A stretch of 64,000 bases of DNA from Himantopus leucocephalus. Lineage: Eukaryota > Chordata > Aves > Charadriiformes > Recurvirostridae. Positions within the stretch are counted from its first letter, which is position 1. Each line of letters starts with the position of its first letter. The translations under genes and the position numbers were made by a program. Shown here in pieces: positions 36,201 through 48,720 of this stretch. The notes under the pieces are model-generated. The model saw nothing but the letters and a program-made list of their open reading frames with translations. It was not told where the DNA came from and did no database searches. The DNA lies in the NCBI GenBank assembly GCA_003993805.1, contig RSEF01000003.1:106899958-106963957 (forward strand), written 5' to 3'.

Positions 36201-38826
36201 CTTGATATGGTTATATCTAGATTTAACTGTGAGTGAACCAAGTCCGACTGTAGTTACTGTCCAAGTTGCAGAACAATCCCATCTCGTTAAAAGACTGTTA
36301 GAAGCACAGAAGAGGTATTGTCATGCAATACAGAAATACACGGGTAAAACTGCATGAAGAAACCAGCATCTGCTTTCAGTAGCAATATAGCCTTGAACTG
36401 CTCTAGGTAGCAGAAACCTGGAGAGCTTTGTGTCTCAACAGCTAAATGTGCCTACTAACAAAGCACAGACAGATAACTGTTTGAGTGTCTTTGGAATAAC
36501 TGCTTTCCGTCAATGACCACCAAATGAACACTAGACTGGAGTCTGGTTTACCCCTTACAGATCTGGGCTACAACTTCCTCCTCCATATAAGGGCTCACCA
36601 CAACTGGAGTCACATTCTACCATGGACTTTCACAGGTCGGATTCTTAGCGTGAAATACAGCAGTATTCTTCTAGAAAAGACTTGATTTATATTATCTGTT
36701 TCTTACTTCCAGCCTTAAAAAATATTGCTTGAACAAGGTTCAAAAAAAAAAAAAAAAGAAAAAATTGTGCTTATTTCCAAAGGGGCTGTTTCCTGAACTT
36801 CCCTTTCCAGCTCCTTCCTGTATCTATAGAGAATGTTGTATGCATTTTGCGTCTCCTCATTTACAACAAAACATCGTTTTTGGCAGAAACCTGAAAGTTT
36901 ATCAGTTTGATTAGTGACATAGATTATTTGAAGCTGTTCATCAGGACACCTGTTTTATCAAAACCAAGCTGGTATGCTTTCTTCAGCAGTGGCCTTTATG
37001 CTGCTAACTCCTGATTAATGCCAGCTGGAGTTGCCAGTGGCCAGTGACTCACTGGCTTGAATCCTTATTTATTCTAAACTCAATTGGAGAGGGATCTGCT
37101 TCCTCCTCTCATTCTTTCAGGCTCCAGCTGGACATTTAGTTAGTTTGACCTAATAGGAAAAAAAATTAAAAATGCTGAGTGTGTCTTTTGCCATCCCCAT
37201 TTTTTTCCTTCCTAGTCTTGTACCTCTCAAGGGACAAGTAGACTTGAAAGAAATAGAAAGTGTTGGAGTTGATGGTCTTGTTCCATTGACAAAGGTATGG
37301 AATTCCATTAGCAGCATGAGCATAAACTTGGGCACGTGCAGTTCTAGCAAAGAACAGCTAATGCTTAAATCCTCACCAAGCAATCAGATGCCTTCCTCTG
37401 TACATGCTGCTTTCAGAGAGATATTCATACTTCATGTATTTTGCCTAGTGCTTATTAAAGGGATGACAGTAAAGTTCATTGCTTTCCTGCCTACCCACTC
37501 TCAAACCTACCATGCGTTAAAGGAAAACTTTTAATTCTGCTTTGAAGTTCTAGGCCAGAGCACCTGGGATCCAGGAATTACCGCTGAGAACAGCAACTCG
37601 CTAATGACATCGTGGTGAGAACCTCACACTCACAGAGTGCCACCAGCCACTCACAAACCAATAAAACCGGACAGCATCTCTTAACCTTTCCGGCACAACC
37701 TTGACTCAGGATGCAAAAGAATAGTTAAAATAGTTTTGCAGCTTGTGCTTCCAAGTTGTTTTTTTTACAGACACAAAAGCATATGCTAGACAGATGTTGT
37801 GCTCAGTCTGATAAGTTTGCATATGGCATTGATGATCTGTAGATATCAGAAAATTCTTGGATTTATGTAAGTAGATATGTCCAAGTAAAGTCTGTGAATA
37901 TTAAGGGAGTGTAATTCAGAACTGATGTAACTTATGTGACTGTAATATTAGGATTCTGCTTTAGGCTTCAAATATGCAGGGTATCAACAAGAAATAATTA
38001 TTTTATCTGCATCTTTTTAGATGTCTCATTAAGATGCAGCAATTAAGCCCTATTTTCAGCAACATTTTTACAACAAAGTCAGTAGCTTTAAAAAAATCTG
38101 TAATTTCTTTGGATTCTTTTTATTAATTGCAACCATTTCCATTGCTTGGGATTGTACTTTATGGGATTTTGGGCAGGGGGGGATGGAGTCTTCAATGGAA
38201 AATTGTACAGTTTACTTTCAGAAGTATATGAGCCCTAGTACTAAAAAGGCACCAATTCTTGTGATCATCCAGAGGACAGTAACACTTCCATCTGTAAATA
38301 TAATGAAGAAAAAGTCTGTAGGAAGCTTTTTAGAATGCTTATCAGAGACCTCTCATGTTACAGTCTTGGAGTCTGAACAGCATGCGAAAATCCAATGTGG
38401 GAGTATGGGAATTAGTTCATGTAAGGATTTGCTTAACATTTAACACAGAGTTTCCATAACTTCCACTCTAGTGTACCTTCAGTTTTTATTGATCACAAAA
38501 AGGTACTAAGAATTAACAAATTTTAAGTTTGTTTTGAAAACATCCCTGATGGTTACATTAAAACTGAAAAAATGTCTTGGTCTTACCAAATACTGTGTTT
38601 TTCCTTCCAATAGATCAAAACAATGGTGAACAAAACCTGAGGCACAGACTGTGTGCAGAATATCTTCTTTTAAGGAGTACTTGCCATTTCAACGAGTCAC
38701 TTCTGAGACAGGGAACTTCAGCCCTTCTCAAAAAAAGTCTCTCGGGGACAGGAGTGTTGCAGAGCTGTAAGGGACTAACATAATTCTGATTCTCATGGTC
38801 TGCTGAAGGGGTAATAGCTACTTGGA
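24278..38826. other. Intergenic DNA, no gene seen
   Basis: A long AT-rich stretch without a recognised gene or clear mobile element. Open frames stay below about 140 codons and lack family motifs. Simple runs include T17 at 36053-36069 and A-rich tracts at 25206-25217, 32208-32221 and 36741-36756. The 26750-27240 and 30380-30620 stretches are locally GC-richer, with overlapping frames on both strands. A 9-bp stem hairpin lies at 32419-32441. Confidence 0.65.
32419..32441. other. Perfect 9-bp inverted repeat, 5-base loop
   Basis: TGCCCTTCA, loop CTGAA, then TGAAGGGCA. Isolated; no poly-T or gene end beside it. Confidence 0.8.
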
Positions 38827-38935
38827 TTATTACCCTCATCTTATCAGTGGGTACTGGAAGCCTATCAAGCACTTTCAGCCCACGTGTTTTTGAGGAGCAA
38901 TTCACCCAGGGTCTGCCAGGATGTTTGGAGCAGAA
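38827..38935 (-). mobile_element. Possible MIR-like SINE relic
   Basis: ATTATTACCCTCATCTTATC followed by a TTCACCCAGGGTCTGCCAGG block resembles the reverse complement of the MIR core (ATTATCCCCATTTTACAGAT, later CAAGGTCACACAGC). The match is weak and the ends are not defined. Confidence 0.35.
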
Positions 38936-39849
38936 TATACTTGACTTGTAAATTAGCCAGTTAGTCTTCAGAAGAAGTCTGGAAGTTAACACAGGGCTAA
39001 AATCCCAGCTGCATTCAGCTTCTAGAGTAAGGTGCTATAGCTACAGGTCTCCTCTGGAGTTCATCACTCCTTAAGGATATGAAGCAGCTTTGCAATGTGC
39101 ATCAGCTGTTAATGGTTAGCTGAGGACTGCCCAGGGAGGACTGCAGGAATGTGCTATGCTTAGCAGAGCAGTGGCTGGGGCCCTGATACTTTTTCCAGTC
39201 CCTGACCTGCCTGTCTAGGCTTTCTGCCATATAGCTGCTGCCACCGCACATAGGCTGGCCGTGCATGTGTGGGTGAAGCACCCTGCTTCATTTTAGCAAA
39301 GGTAAAATACATTGACACTTAAAGCATGCAGCTCAGTACTCCTTAAGGCATTTTCCTTGACTTTGCCCCATATAGAGAAATTCCTCAGGCCGCTTTCATT
39401 TTACTATTGCGGTTTCACACCTCTGCCCAACAGCAGTGAAATTAAAACCAATTAAAGTAGAAATGTTAAGAGAGGGGTGAATAATTCACAATGAAAGATG
39501 GACCTGCCAAAACTAGTCTGTCTCTCTGTTCATGGAAAGTCTGCAGGCTGGTCGTAATTCCCAAGCATTTATTTATGACTTTGGTTTGCCTGATATTCTC
39601 CTGAGAATTTATTTTTACGCTGTAGGAGGTATCACACAGAGTTTGCTTCAAGTACTTGAACTGAAAATCTGAGCTGTGTTAGTTAGTTGTGGTTGCTCAT
39701 ATGTAGTTACATGAGATGGCAGGAGTTCAACAGCAGTGAAAGCAGACGAGAACCAGAAAAGATTGCCTTGAGATGAAGTCTATCTGGGATGGATGAACTG
39801 CATACATGGAATTATTTTAGATTTTCTGAAAACTGTTTGGTCTGTAGCA

Positions 39850-39887
39850 ATCATAGAATCGTGGAAGGGACCTTTAAAGATCATCTA
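39850..39887 (-). mobile_element. CR1 3'-terminal scrap
   Basis: ATCATAGAATCGTGGAAGGG then ACCTTTAAAGATCATCTA is the reverse complement of a CR1 3' end (AGATGATCTTTAAAGGTCCC then CATGATTCTATGAT). Only about 38 bases survive; the rest is absent or decayed. Confidence 0.75.
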
Positions 39888-40427
39888 AGAAATGTCGACT
39901 TTACCTCATGTAAAATGAGGACAGGGCTAGATGACTGCAAAATCAATTGGCTACATGCAGAGAGTAAATGCAGTTTTCTGTAGTTGTGTTTCCATAAAAT
40001 AATTATTTTTATATGGGAGGTCTTATTCTCCCTGATGGATATTTTTGTAGGAGACTTTCAGATCATGTGAGTTTAACTGCCTTTAAGCTAGGCCTATAAT
40101 AAGATGTTTTAGGGACTCTTCCCTGTTGTCTCAGTTGTAGGTGCATCTAACACAAATTCATTTTTACTTTTGTGCAAATCCCTGTGAAACACACTTGGGA
40201 GTATTTGCTTAGCTTCTCTGTTTTTCTTACAGGAGGAACATTTGCCTCATATGTTACTGCTGCTGATTCCTATTTGAGGCCAAATTATTTTTAGTGGGGA
40301 TAAATCTTTTATGGAACTAAATTTTTTATTAGTCTAAATACAAAAATATTTATGTTCCATTACATATTTACAATCCTATTCATGAAAAAATAATGGTCAT
40401 CCTAAAGAAGTATTTCCATGGGAATTA

Positions 40428-40460
40428 TTAAAAAGAAAAAAAAAAAAAAGAAAGAAAAAG
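40428..40460. repeat. A-rich purine tract
   Basis: About 33 bases of A with a few G, including a run of 14 A. Confidence 0.9.
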
Positions 40461-40784
40461 ATTATTCCACTGCAACTTTTTCCCTACAATAAATGAAGCA
40501 CTTGTAGGTAAGAATTTACACGAGGCAGTTAGCAAGCAATAGATATGCACTTGCCACTTTTAAGTCCTGCTTTGAAATTCATATTATGTCAGACATGATC
40601 ATAATGATTAACTTTAATGCTTTGGGTAGAGACTAACTTTTTCCTAGCCTTCTTCACCAGAAGATTTTTAAGAGAAATAATTACTGCTCGCTATTTTATG
40701 TCTACTGTTGCAGTGAAACTGGTGCTAAATTCTGTACCAGACATCTTCAAATATCTGCAGCGTTTCATTAGATGTTGAGCCAAA

Positions 40785-41000
40785 TTAATTTCTGGAGCTA
40801 CACTATTGAAATTCTGGTCAATGAGCCAAGCAAAGCACATAAGCAAGTGTTTAAGCAGTGGGGGTAATCCTGGGAGTTCAATGGCACTATTATCATGGTG
40901 CAAGCTAAATATGTGCTTACTTGGCTGGATAGGGGCCTTAGTGTATCTCAATGCACAGCATCTATGAGCCTGAACGCCAGCTGAAGTTAATAGGAGGGCA
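40785..41000 (+). repeat. Probable ancient amniote interspersed repeat
   Basis: GCAAAGCACATAAGCAAGTG, TTCAATGGCACTATTATC, ATATGTGCTTACTTGGCTGG and ATAGGGGCCTTAG follow in order. They resemble a common reptile/bird repeat built around AAGCACTTAAGCATGTGC, a ...CAATGGGACT... centre and GCTGGATCGGGGCCTTA. I recall the motif but cannot assign it to a named family with certainty. Confidence 0.5.
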
Positions 41001-41030
41001 GTCTCTGACTTTGAGAGATTCTGAGCCAGC

Positions 41031-41057
41031 CCATGAATGACCCAGTGTCATTCATGG
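41031..41057. other. Perfect 11-bp inverted repeat, 5-base loop
   Basis: CCATGAATGAC at 41031-41041, loop CCAGT, then GTCATTCATGG at 41047-41057. It lies just after the probable ancient repeat. Confidence 0.85.
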
Positions 41058-44000
41058 TGTCTAGCAGATCACAGCAATTGACTCAATTGGCTGATGAATA
41101 AAATGGTTCCCCAAATCTGAAAATTACCCATTTTTCTCTATAGTGCTTATTGCCTGTGACCACTCCAAGATCATCCCATTCAGCCTGAAGAATTGACTTA
41201 GCTCAGAAACTGAGATTGGTTGCCTCAGGTTAGTTTTCCATGCACTACATAAGATGATTTTCAGGACTGCAAGAAGTTTCTAGCTCTGACATTTTTCTCT
41301 TCTGTGTAAGAGGCATGTATGTGTGGGGTAAAAGTTTTCTTTCTCATTGCCCTCTTTTCAATAAGCCAGTTACTCAAAGGAGCATTTCCCTGACTAGAAT
41401 TTGTAATAATATTTTTCATAACACATCAAGAAATCCTTTGTCAAGCAATTGTTTCCTGTTTGAAATTAGAAATGCAAAGCAGAAAAAAAAAATTAAAAAG
41501 AAAAGAGAGAAATTTGCTTAGGGGACTGGAGGGGAGAGAAAAGAGAAGTTGGGCTGAATACGTTCTGTGGCAAGTTTCCCAAATAATTTTTGCATCAGAT
41601 TTGCTAACATTTCTTTTAATCTGATGTCAGGTCACAAGTTCTCTTTCTCCTTTGTGTGCTATTGAGACACACTATCCCAGCACAATGTTTTTGTGTTGTA
41701 AGGGGACGAGGTGAATACACACATAAGTTGTGTTCAGAGCTTCCTGGCAACATGTGCTCAGAGTATTTGCCGCCTCTTCACTGGCACTTGGAGTGTTCAA
41801 GTTCCTGAGAATTCACCTAATCAGGTCAGACCTGGAGCCATATACATCTCATTCACCTCAGAGATTTGCAATGAACTTATAATCGTTTCTCCCTGATTTC
41901 AGAAAAATGACTCCAAGATGCTTTTGTTCTGACTCTCCTTCAAGCGCAGGAAGTTGAGTCATGGCTGTTTGGAACTGCAGGACTGCAGGTCATGTCCTTG
42001 TGTTCTCAGTGTATCCATATGATTCTGATTTTTTTCATGGTGTCAGAATGAAAGCAAAGAAGGGGTCAGCCCCTTTGTGACTGTGCTGTTGTTTCCAAGT
42101 AAGACACATACATGTAGCTGTTATATCTAATTTAAGTCATGAAATGTTCATCATCTTTTGGGTTACATAGAATATCTTGCTTTCCATCTGTGCTTTCTCT
42201 TGGGATACAACTACGTACTTATATCCTCATGTAAGAGGCAAATTTGCTTTCATAAAGGAATAAAATGAGATAAAGCCATCTTTGAAGGAGCAATAGAGTT
42301 GAGGAGGAGGTAATGTGAGGTGATAAAGGCAGCTGATAATAGCTTCTTTTGCAGGATAAAACAACCCCCAAAACCTAGTTTTAATAGTATGTGGAAAGTC
42401 TGTTTTGAATTTTCTGTTTAGATACACTCACTAATTTGCAAACCTGAAGACATGCTGTTATAGGGACCAGGAGGTAGGGAGGGAGGTTGAGATTTAGAAA
42501 GTCTTTAAAGACAACAGCTTCATCTGGGACAGATGAATCTGGAATCTGGCCTGTGGGTTTTGACAAAGGTAGGCTGTGATGGGCTCATGTGATCTCCAGT
42601 ATTCAGTGTGACTAAATACTCCGGGGTTCGTTTCAGCTGTTGGAAGAGCCCTGCAGAAAATAGGCATTCGGGTACACATTCAGGAATCACTTGCATCTGG
42701 GCAATCTGGCTGAGTACAGCTTCATTCAGTGGTTGGGAGATTGCCTCTAACACAATAGTTTTCTATGCAATAGGTCTGAAAGTCCCATAAGAACACTGCC
42801 CCTGGTCCCCACCAGCCAGACCTGTCAAGTCTTTTCAGTCTTCCACCCACAGTTTTCTCCCTCCTCATGTTCCCCTCCCACCCAGCAAGCCTTTAGTGGC
42901 CAAGACCTCTCTGCTGGTCTCTGATCCTCTGTGGTGGCCCAGCTCATCTCCCGGATCTGTTATGTGTTGCAACCACTTCAGCCTGTGTACAGTCACAGAG
43001 TGTGAAACTGTGGCTCAAAGTCTTCTCATGAAAAGACACCCACAGCCTTTTCTCACCAAAAGACTCAACTCTGTCATTCTTCTGCCATAGTACTCACCAT
43101 GCCAGATGTACCTTCCTCTTATCTGATCTGTGCCACACTTTCCAGGAAAGAGGTTTCCTGAGAGAGGTTCCTGTGGCAGGAATGTGTGGAGGGCCACAGT
43201 GCTCTGTGGAAGTGTATGGTTTTGGAAAGAAGGTTCCCATGGAGATCCCCCATTAAATTTTCCTTCACATTCTCCCAGAACTGAAATGAACCTCAAACTA
43301 TTTCTTACAGAATTCCCTTTCCTGAGATTTGAGCTTATTAAAATGTTGCCTGAGATACCAGTAACAGGCTCAGCTTTTGCTGCAGGGACTTTTGCTTTGC
43401 CCCTGCTGAGGCTTTCAAGCAGTATAATTTTCTTCCTCTTTAACTCGAGGCTCTCTGTCCCTGAGCTATTCTCTTCACCCCCAGTCTGCAACAAATCCCA
43501 GGGCTTTCTACCTGAAGTCAGCTAATAGCCGAGTTTTGTATTCTCATCAGGAAGAAGCAGTGTGATTAATTCTCCAGTGTCTCCTCTGTTCCTCTGAGCC
43601 CTGTTTCCTTACAGGGAATCTGTAATGGAGCAGGGTGGGAGTTAGCACTGAACTCCCTTTTCCTTAAAATAGACACATCACCTGCTCCACCTTCACATTA
43701 TGGAATGAGCCATGATGAGAGCACAATATACAATGCTCTCTCATCATTGACTTGCAGTCTGGCTTTTGTCATCTTGCAAAAAGTGGAGACAGTCTGTAAT
43801 AAAGAAGATGTGATTCAAGAGGGATGTGGGCAAAATACTACAATTAAAGAGGCAAAATCAGCCACATAAATATACCTTCCAAGGCAGCACTCCTTGAAAA
43901 GACTTTGATTTACAGCCTGTCAGAAAGGAAGTGCAAATCAAAAGCTTTTAGAGGTGGTTGCCTCTTAGTACAAAAGGGGGGGCATTCACATACTGTAATG

Positions 44001-47000
44001 GGGAGCGTATGCACCATATCCAGTAGCACCTGTAAAGGTTATCGTACCCTGTAATGCCTTGGTAAATCCGTACCCACATACCATACCCTCATAGAAACAA
44101 GGAAGAGACTGAGGAGCTGCAAAGTTTTGGTTTGCCTTGAGGAGCTCCCTATCTCTGTTGTCTCCAGAGGAAAGCTGAATCCAGATACATCCTTGCTTTG
44201 ATCAAGTGTCTGAAGCAAGTGAAACTGACCCAGGAAGGTGCAAGGGAAAAGAGACCACCAGAGCATGGCCTCTTGCAGCTCCTCACAGTCCCTGATTTGT
44301 GCTGGGGACTCAGTTCTACATCCCCCACGCTGGTCGTTAACACGATTTGTGGCTTGGAAACAGCCATCACAGAAAAGGTTTAAAGCCTCTCAGGACCATT
44401 TAGTTCCTTCTCCAGAAAAATCAAGGTTTTGTTCCTTCAAAGTTTGTTCTTTGGGTTTTCATGCTTAGATCTGTGACCCCCAAACCAAAAATACATGTCA
44501 CACAGAGAAGTTGACAGTGTTTTAATAGAAGTACATTATACGCCCTTAAGTAAAGGAGAACAGTCTATCTTTAAGAAACACTTCATTTTCTCCATCTGGC
44601 AACTAAAGTTAAGAGGGTTGCCTTCTGATTCAGAACAGATGATACGCAAGCTCTGGGAATGCAAGTGGTATGGTTTGAGTGCACTCTATGTGTATTGGGC
44701 TCTTTGGAAGGTGTGTGTTTGTATCTTTTATTACTTAACTTCACAGAGAAAAAGTGTTGATCTGTCCTGGCATTTCCTGTGACAACACTTCCATCTCTGT
44801 GTAGTTTGAGCACTGAGGAATTGTTGTGCTTGGAAGGTCATGGCAACGTAAAGGCAGAAATTTGGGGCTCAGCTTTAAACAGAAGTAAATGTAGTGAGTC
44901 AGACATCGGCTAGTTCAGCGAAATCCTAGCAATGACCAACAATGCTACCCTATAAAAATTGCCCCAGTTCCCAGTGTGCATTGTGGCAGGCCTAAGCACT
45001 GACAAAAGATGCTGGAGGTTGTGTGCTGGTTTTTGCATCTTTTTTCTCCCTAAAAGAGTGCAAATGCCTGTTGTCTCCAGTAAAGTCAAAGGAACCTCTT
45101 TCAGTTTTGATCTTATAGAGCTTGCTGCTGTGAATGCTTATGCACATTCTCATCCTGAACTTCATTACTATGTGTACTGGGCCAACACATCAATGTGAGT
45201 TTTTCTAAGTGTGGAATTTCAGACAAACACTTCTGTGCATTTCTTCAGAGGCTGAGTGGTTCCCCAAAGATCAGTAGGTCTGTATGTTACATAAAGATCC
45301 AGCCTTTCCAAAGCTGGAGTAGCACTACCAGTCAACATGAGTGTCTAGATTGTGATATGTAAAAGTACAGCGTATTTTTTCCCCTAGAATTCTGTCTTTC
45401 AAACTTCAGGACTGTAAAAAATACAGAAGTCCATCTATAAAGAATTAAATAGAGCATGAAAGTTCTTCATTGTACATTAAGTAAAAAGTCAAAGAGAAGT
45501 TCCTGGTGACTATCAGGATAAATATTTTTGAATGTTCCATACATGTGTGGTACTCATAAATTCACTTTGAACCTTATGCATAAGAATTATTTTAAAATTA
45601 AATTTAAAAAATTGTTTATGGAGTTTTATACAAGAAGCCTACCATTGAGGAAATGACTCTATCACAGGGTTTAAAATAGTGCGTGTGGAGGGGTGCAGGG
45701 AGGAAAGAGGACTTAAACTACTTCCCAGAGAACAGGACTGTAGCAAACAGAGTATCATAGATTATTCTTTCTTATTATACAGCAAGTGATAAAAGGGTTT
45801 AATATATAGCCTAAATGGATGTTGACTTGTATAGTTATACACTCAGCTTCTTGTGCCAGAGATTTAATCTAGTCAGGGCTGCTTTTATATAAAGTGACTT
45901 ATTTGCTTTCTCTAGGATATTTTTACTCTTTTATGTGAAGTCTTACATGTCTGGAGGATTAAAATTGCTGCAGTGTTTTTGGGAAATAATGACTACTAAA
46001 AACTCTAAAGTGGTTGGGTCACTAGAGGAAAAAAAAGTGTTACAAAGGGATTTGAGCTATGAAAATGAATAGATATAACTGAAAAGATAAGCAAGAAGGA
46101 TAGTGTAGTTCTATGGCTCCTTCTAATGAGGGAGCTTCAGGATGCTAAACATTTATGAGCTTTTAGTTTTAATTTTAACTATGTTTTAATATGCTTTTCA
46201 TTGCTTTTCTATAATGATTTAAAATAGTACTAATACTTTTACTTCCCATTACTGAAAACTTTTTATTCTTACCTTAGATAAATGAACTAACAGTGCAAAA
46301 GTTGAATTTTTTAACTGATAAAAACAAGAAAAGTGATAAGAAAATATAACAGGCTGACTACACCTAACAGCAAAAGTGAAATTGTGGCTGGAGAGGTGGT
46401 GGCAAACTCCTCAATGACTTCTCCATGGCCAGGATGTCTTTCTTGGAATTTATTTTAACCCCAGCTTGTGGTACAAAATAATTCCTTTAACATCTTTATT
46501 CTGTAATATTGGCCCACGTGTTTTCCCTGTTGTTTGAAGGCACACATTTATTGCTTGCATGTATACCAGGCTGAGCACCAGTGCAGCAAAACACATAAAC
46601 CCATAACTAGCACTGTTTTTGAGTGTTTTGCTCAACGTAGTAGCTTCCTCCAGTTCTTGGATTCCGGCAGTTATGAAAGAATGCTCATTTGTTTTTTCCA
46701 ATGATGAATAGACCTATTTTAGTCAAGAAAACACAAGAAAAAGGTAGTAGATAATATACCAACTGTATTACTTAAAAATGTGTATATATATACATGTGTG
46801 TACATATGTATGTATTTACATCTTTTGAATTAGACTCATCGCTTTAGGGGAAGGAGATCAGGGGGAAAAATGGGCTGACTCATGATCTGAGTTCTGTGTT
46901 AATAGCTTGAAGGAAGCATATTATAACCTCAATGGGAATGCCTATGTTGTTATGTTAGCTCCTTCGTGTTTCTACAGCCTATATGTTGCCTTTTACCCTG

Positions 47001-48599
47001 GCTCAGTGCTGGGGTGAGGTAACTGATCCTTCAGGCATAGATTGGGAAAACTTTTGGTCTGAGATCAAACTCAGTCCTTACAGGCAGTATGGGTGCAACG
47101 GGGGTCATGTGCTGTTCAAACTCAAGCTCACTGTCAGGCCTTGTAAAGAAAAAAGGCATAGAAAAAGCTATTAAATCCTGCACATGTACTGTTTGGGGAA
47201 GGGATATTAGGGTCAGATATATTGGCTTTTTACCCAGGAGTTCCTGTGAGCAAGCTCTGTTACCCCTGAGCAGGTAACAGGACCAGAACGAGAAGGAAAT
47301 CTGCTCCTTTGAAATAGCACTGTAACCAGAACTAGTTTAGCTAACCAAAGTGTCTTAATCCTTTGTAAAATTACCAAAGGGATCGAACAAGACTATGAAA
47401 ATTAAAAGCAATGTTGCTTAGCTGAAAACACAAGCTAATCTAATCTTTTTGGATAAGACAGATAAATCCCAGTAATTTAGCTATCATATTGGATACGTAA
47501 TTATTGGCATCAGGCTATAGCACAATTAGATTAGGACTTTGCTTCCTGCTTTTTCCAGAATATTTGGTAATGAAGCTAAAGACAATTTGTCTGTGACTGC
47601 CTCCCCTTATAAGGAAGCCATACAAATCAACTATTTGGCTTTGTGATTAAATGGTTAGATGGAAAATGGATGAAGATAGCTGAATTTATATGCATTCCCT
47701 TATTTCTTTTATCTTGGTTTATTTTATTAACATAAACCACTTTGGAGCACCCTTATTTTCCATCTGGGATTTCATAGCTGCAGTAAACCACTAAGTGAGT
47801 AGCTTGTTGCTCACTGCTCTGGGCAATGGCCATAACAGCCTTATTTTACACCTGTTCTGAGTACGTCCACTTCCTTTGTAAAGCACTGGGTCTGTCCAGC
47901 TTCTGGCCTGAGGAGAGGCTGAGGAGGAGGAAGCACAGCAAAACCCTTCCTCCCCGCGAACCTGTGGTCCCAGCGCACCGCGGCACTGACATACCTGCTG
48001 CTGGCTGGTCCAGAGGAGACAGAAGCTAGAGCAAACTCTGAACAGCACAGAGGACCTTGCAGTGTACCAAAGAGCCAGTATTTTCTTTTTCACCCTCTCT
48101 TTATAACTATATATTAGAACTTGGGGAACTCAGCACTACTGATAATAAAGGTTTGGTAGAGTTGCCTTTAGGCTTAGCTTTAAATTTGACTGTTTTATCT
48201 CTTTGCTGCTACTGCCTTATCACCATCTGCTGTGTTTGCACTCAGTTGTCAACTGGGACTTGTGCACATGCACACTGCAATCCTCTTGCCTTCACACAGC
48301 AGTTTGGACATTAAGGACCGGTAGTTTGCATGTTAAGGTAGGTGGAATAGTATTGCAAGTTATACAGCCCTTGATCAGCACCCCCATGCACAGCACCGCA
48401 TTATTTGAAATTTAACTGAAGTAAAATCATGACGTTGAACAAATAACTGTTCACTCAGACATTTAGCGATATGCTGCATGTGTTGCCTTCTTCCTCTAAA
48501 GGCATTCTATCTGTTTGAAAGTGAAATAGGATCCTAAGCCACCTCAGCTGTGGTCAGTAAGACCCCAAGAAACTCTCTGTTCCTGTTTGCTGGACAAGC

Positions 48600-48720
48600 T
48601 TTAGCAAGTCAAGCTGACATTTTTTGAACCTAAGTTTTTCTATCTGTAAAATAGAGACAGCGAAACCTGCCCTTCTTTCCAGCTCTAAGCGGGTAAAACA
48701 CTTTATGTAAGAGCTCGATG
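48600..48720 (+). mobile_element. MIR-like SINE relic
   Basis: TTAGCAAGTCAAGC, then CTAAGTTTTTCTATCTGTAA, AATAGAGACAGC and GTAAAACACTTTATGTAAGA follow the order of the MIR core: AAGTCACTTAACC, CAGTTTCCTCATCTGTAAAA, then TGTAAAGCACTTAG. Orientation is +. Strongly diverged, as expected for this old family. Confidence 0.65.

Larger units (their letters stand above)
38936..48599. other. Intergenic DNA, no gene seen
   Basis: AT-rich sequence with one CR1 scrap (39850-39887), a probable ancient amniote repeat (40785-41000), a hairpin (41031-41057), an A-rich tract (40428-40460) and a TATA/TGTA-rich stretch (46780-46815). The longest frames, about 159 codons minus and 131 codons plus at 43015-43525, lie opposite each other and show no recognisable domain. 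Confidence 0.65.

Noticed and set aside
43015..43525. Opposed frames of 159 (minus) and 131 (plus) codons
   Set aside because: Occupy the same DNA in opposite directions with low-complexity composition; no family resemblance.
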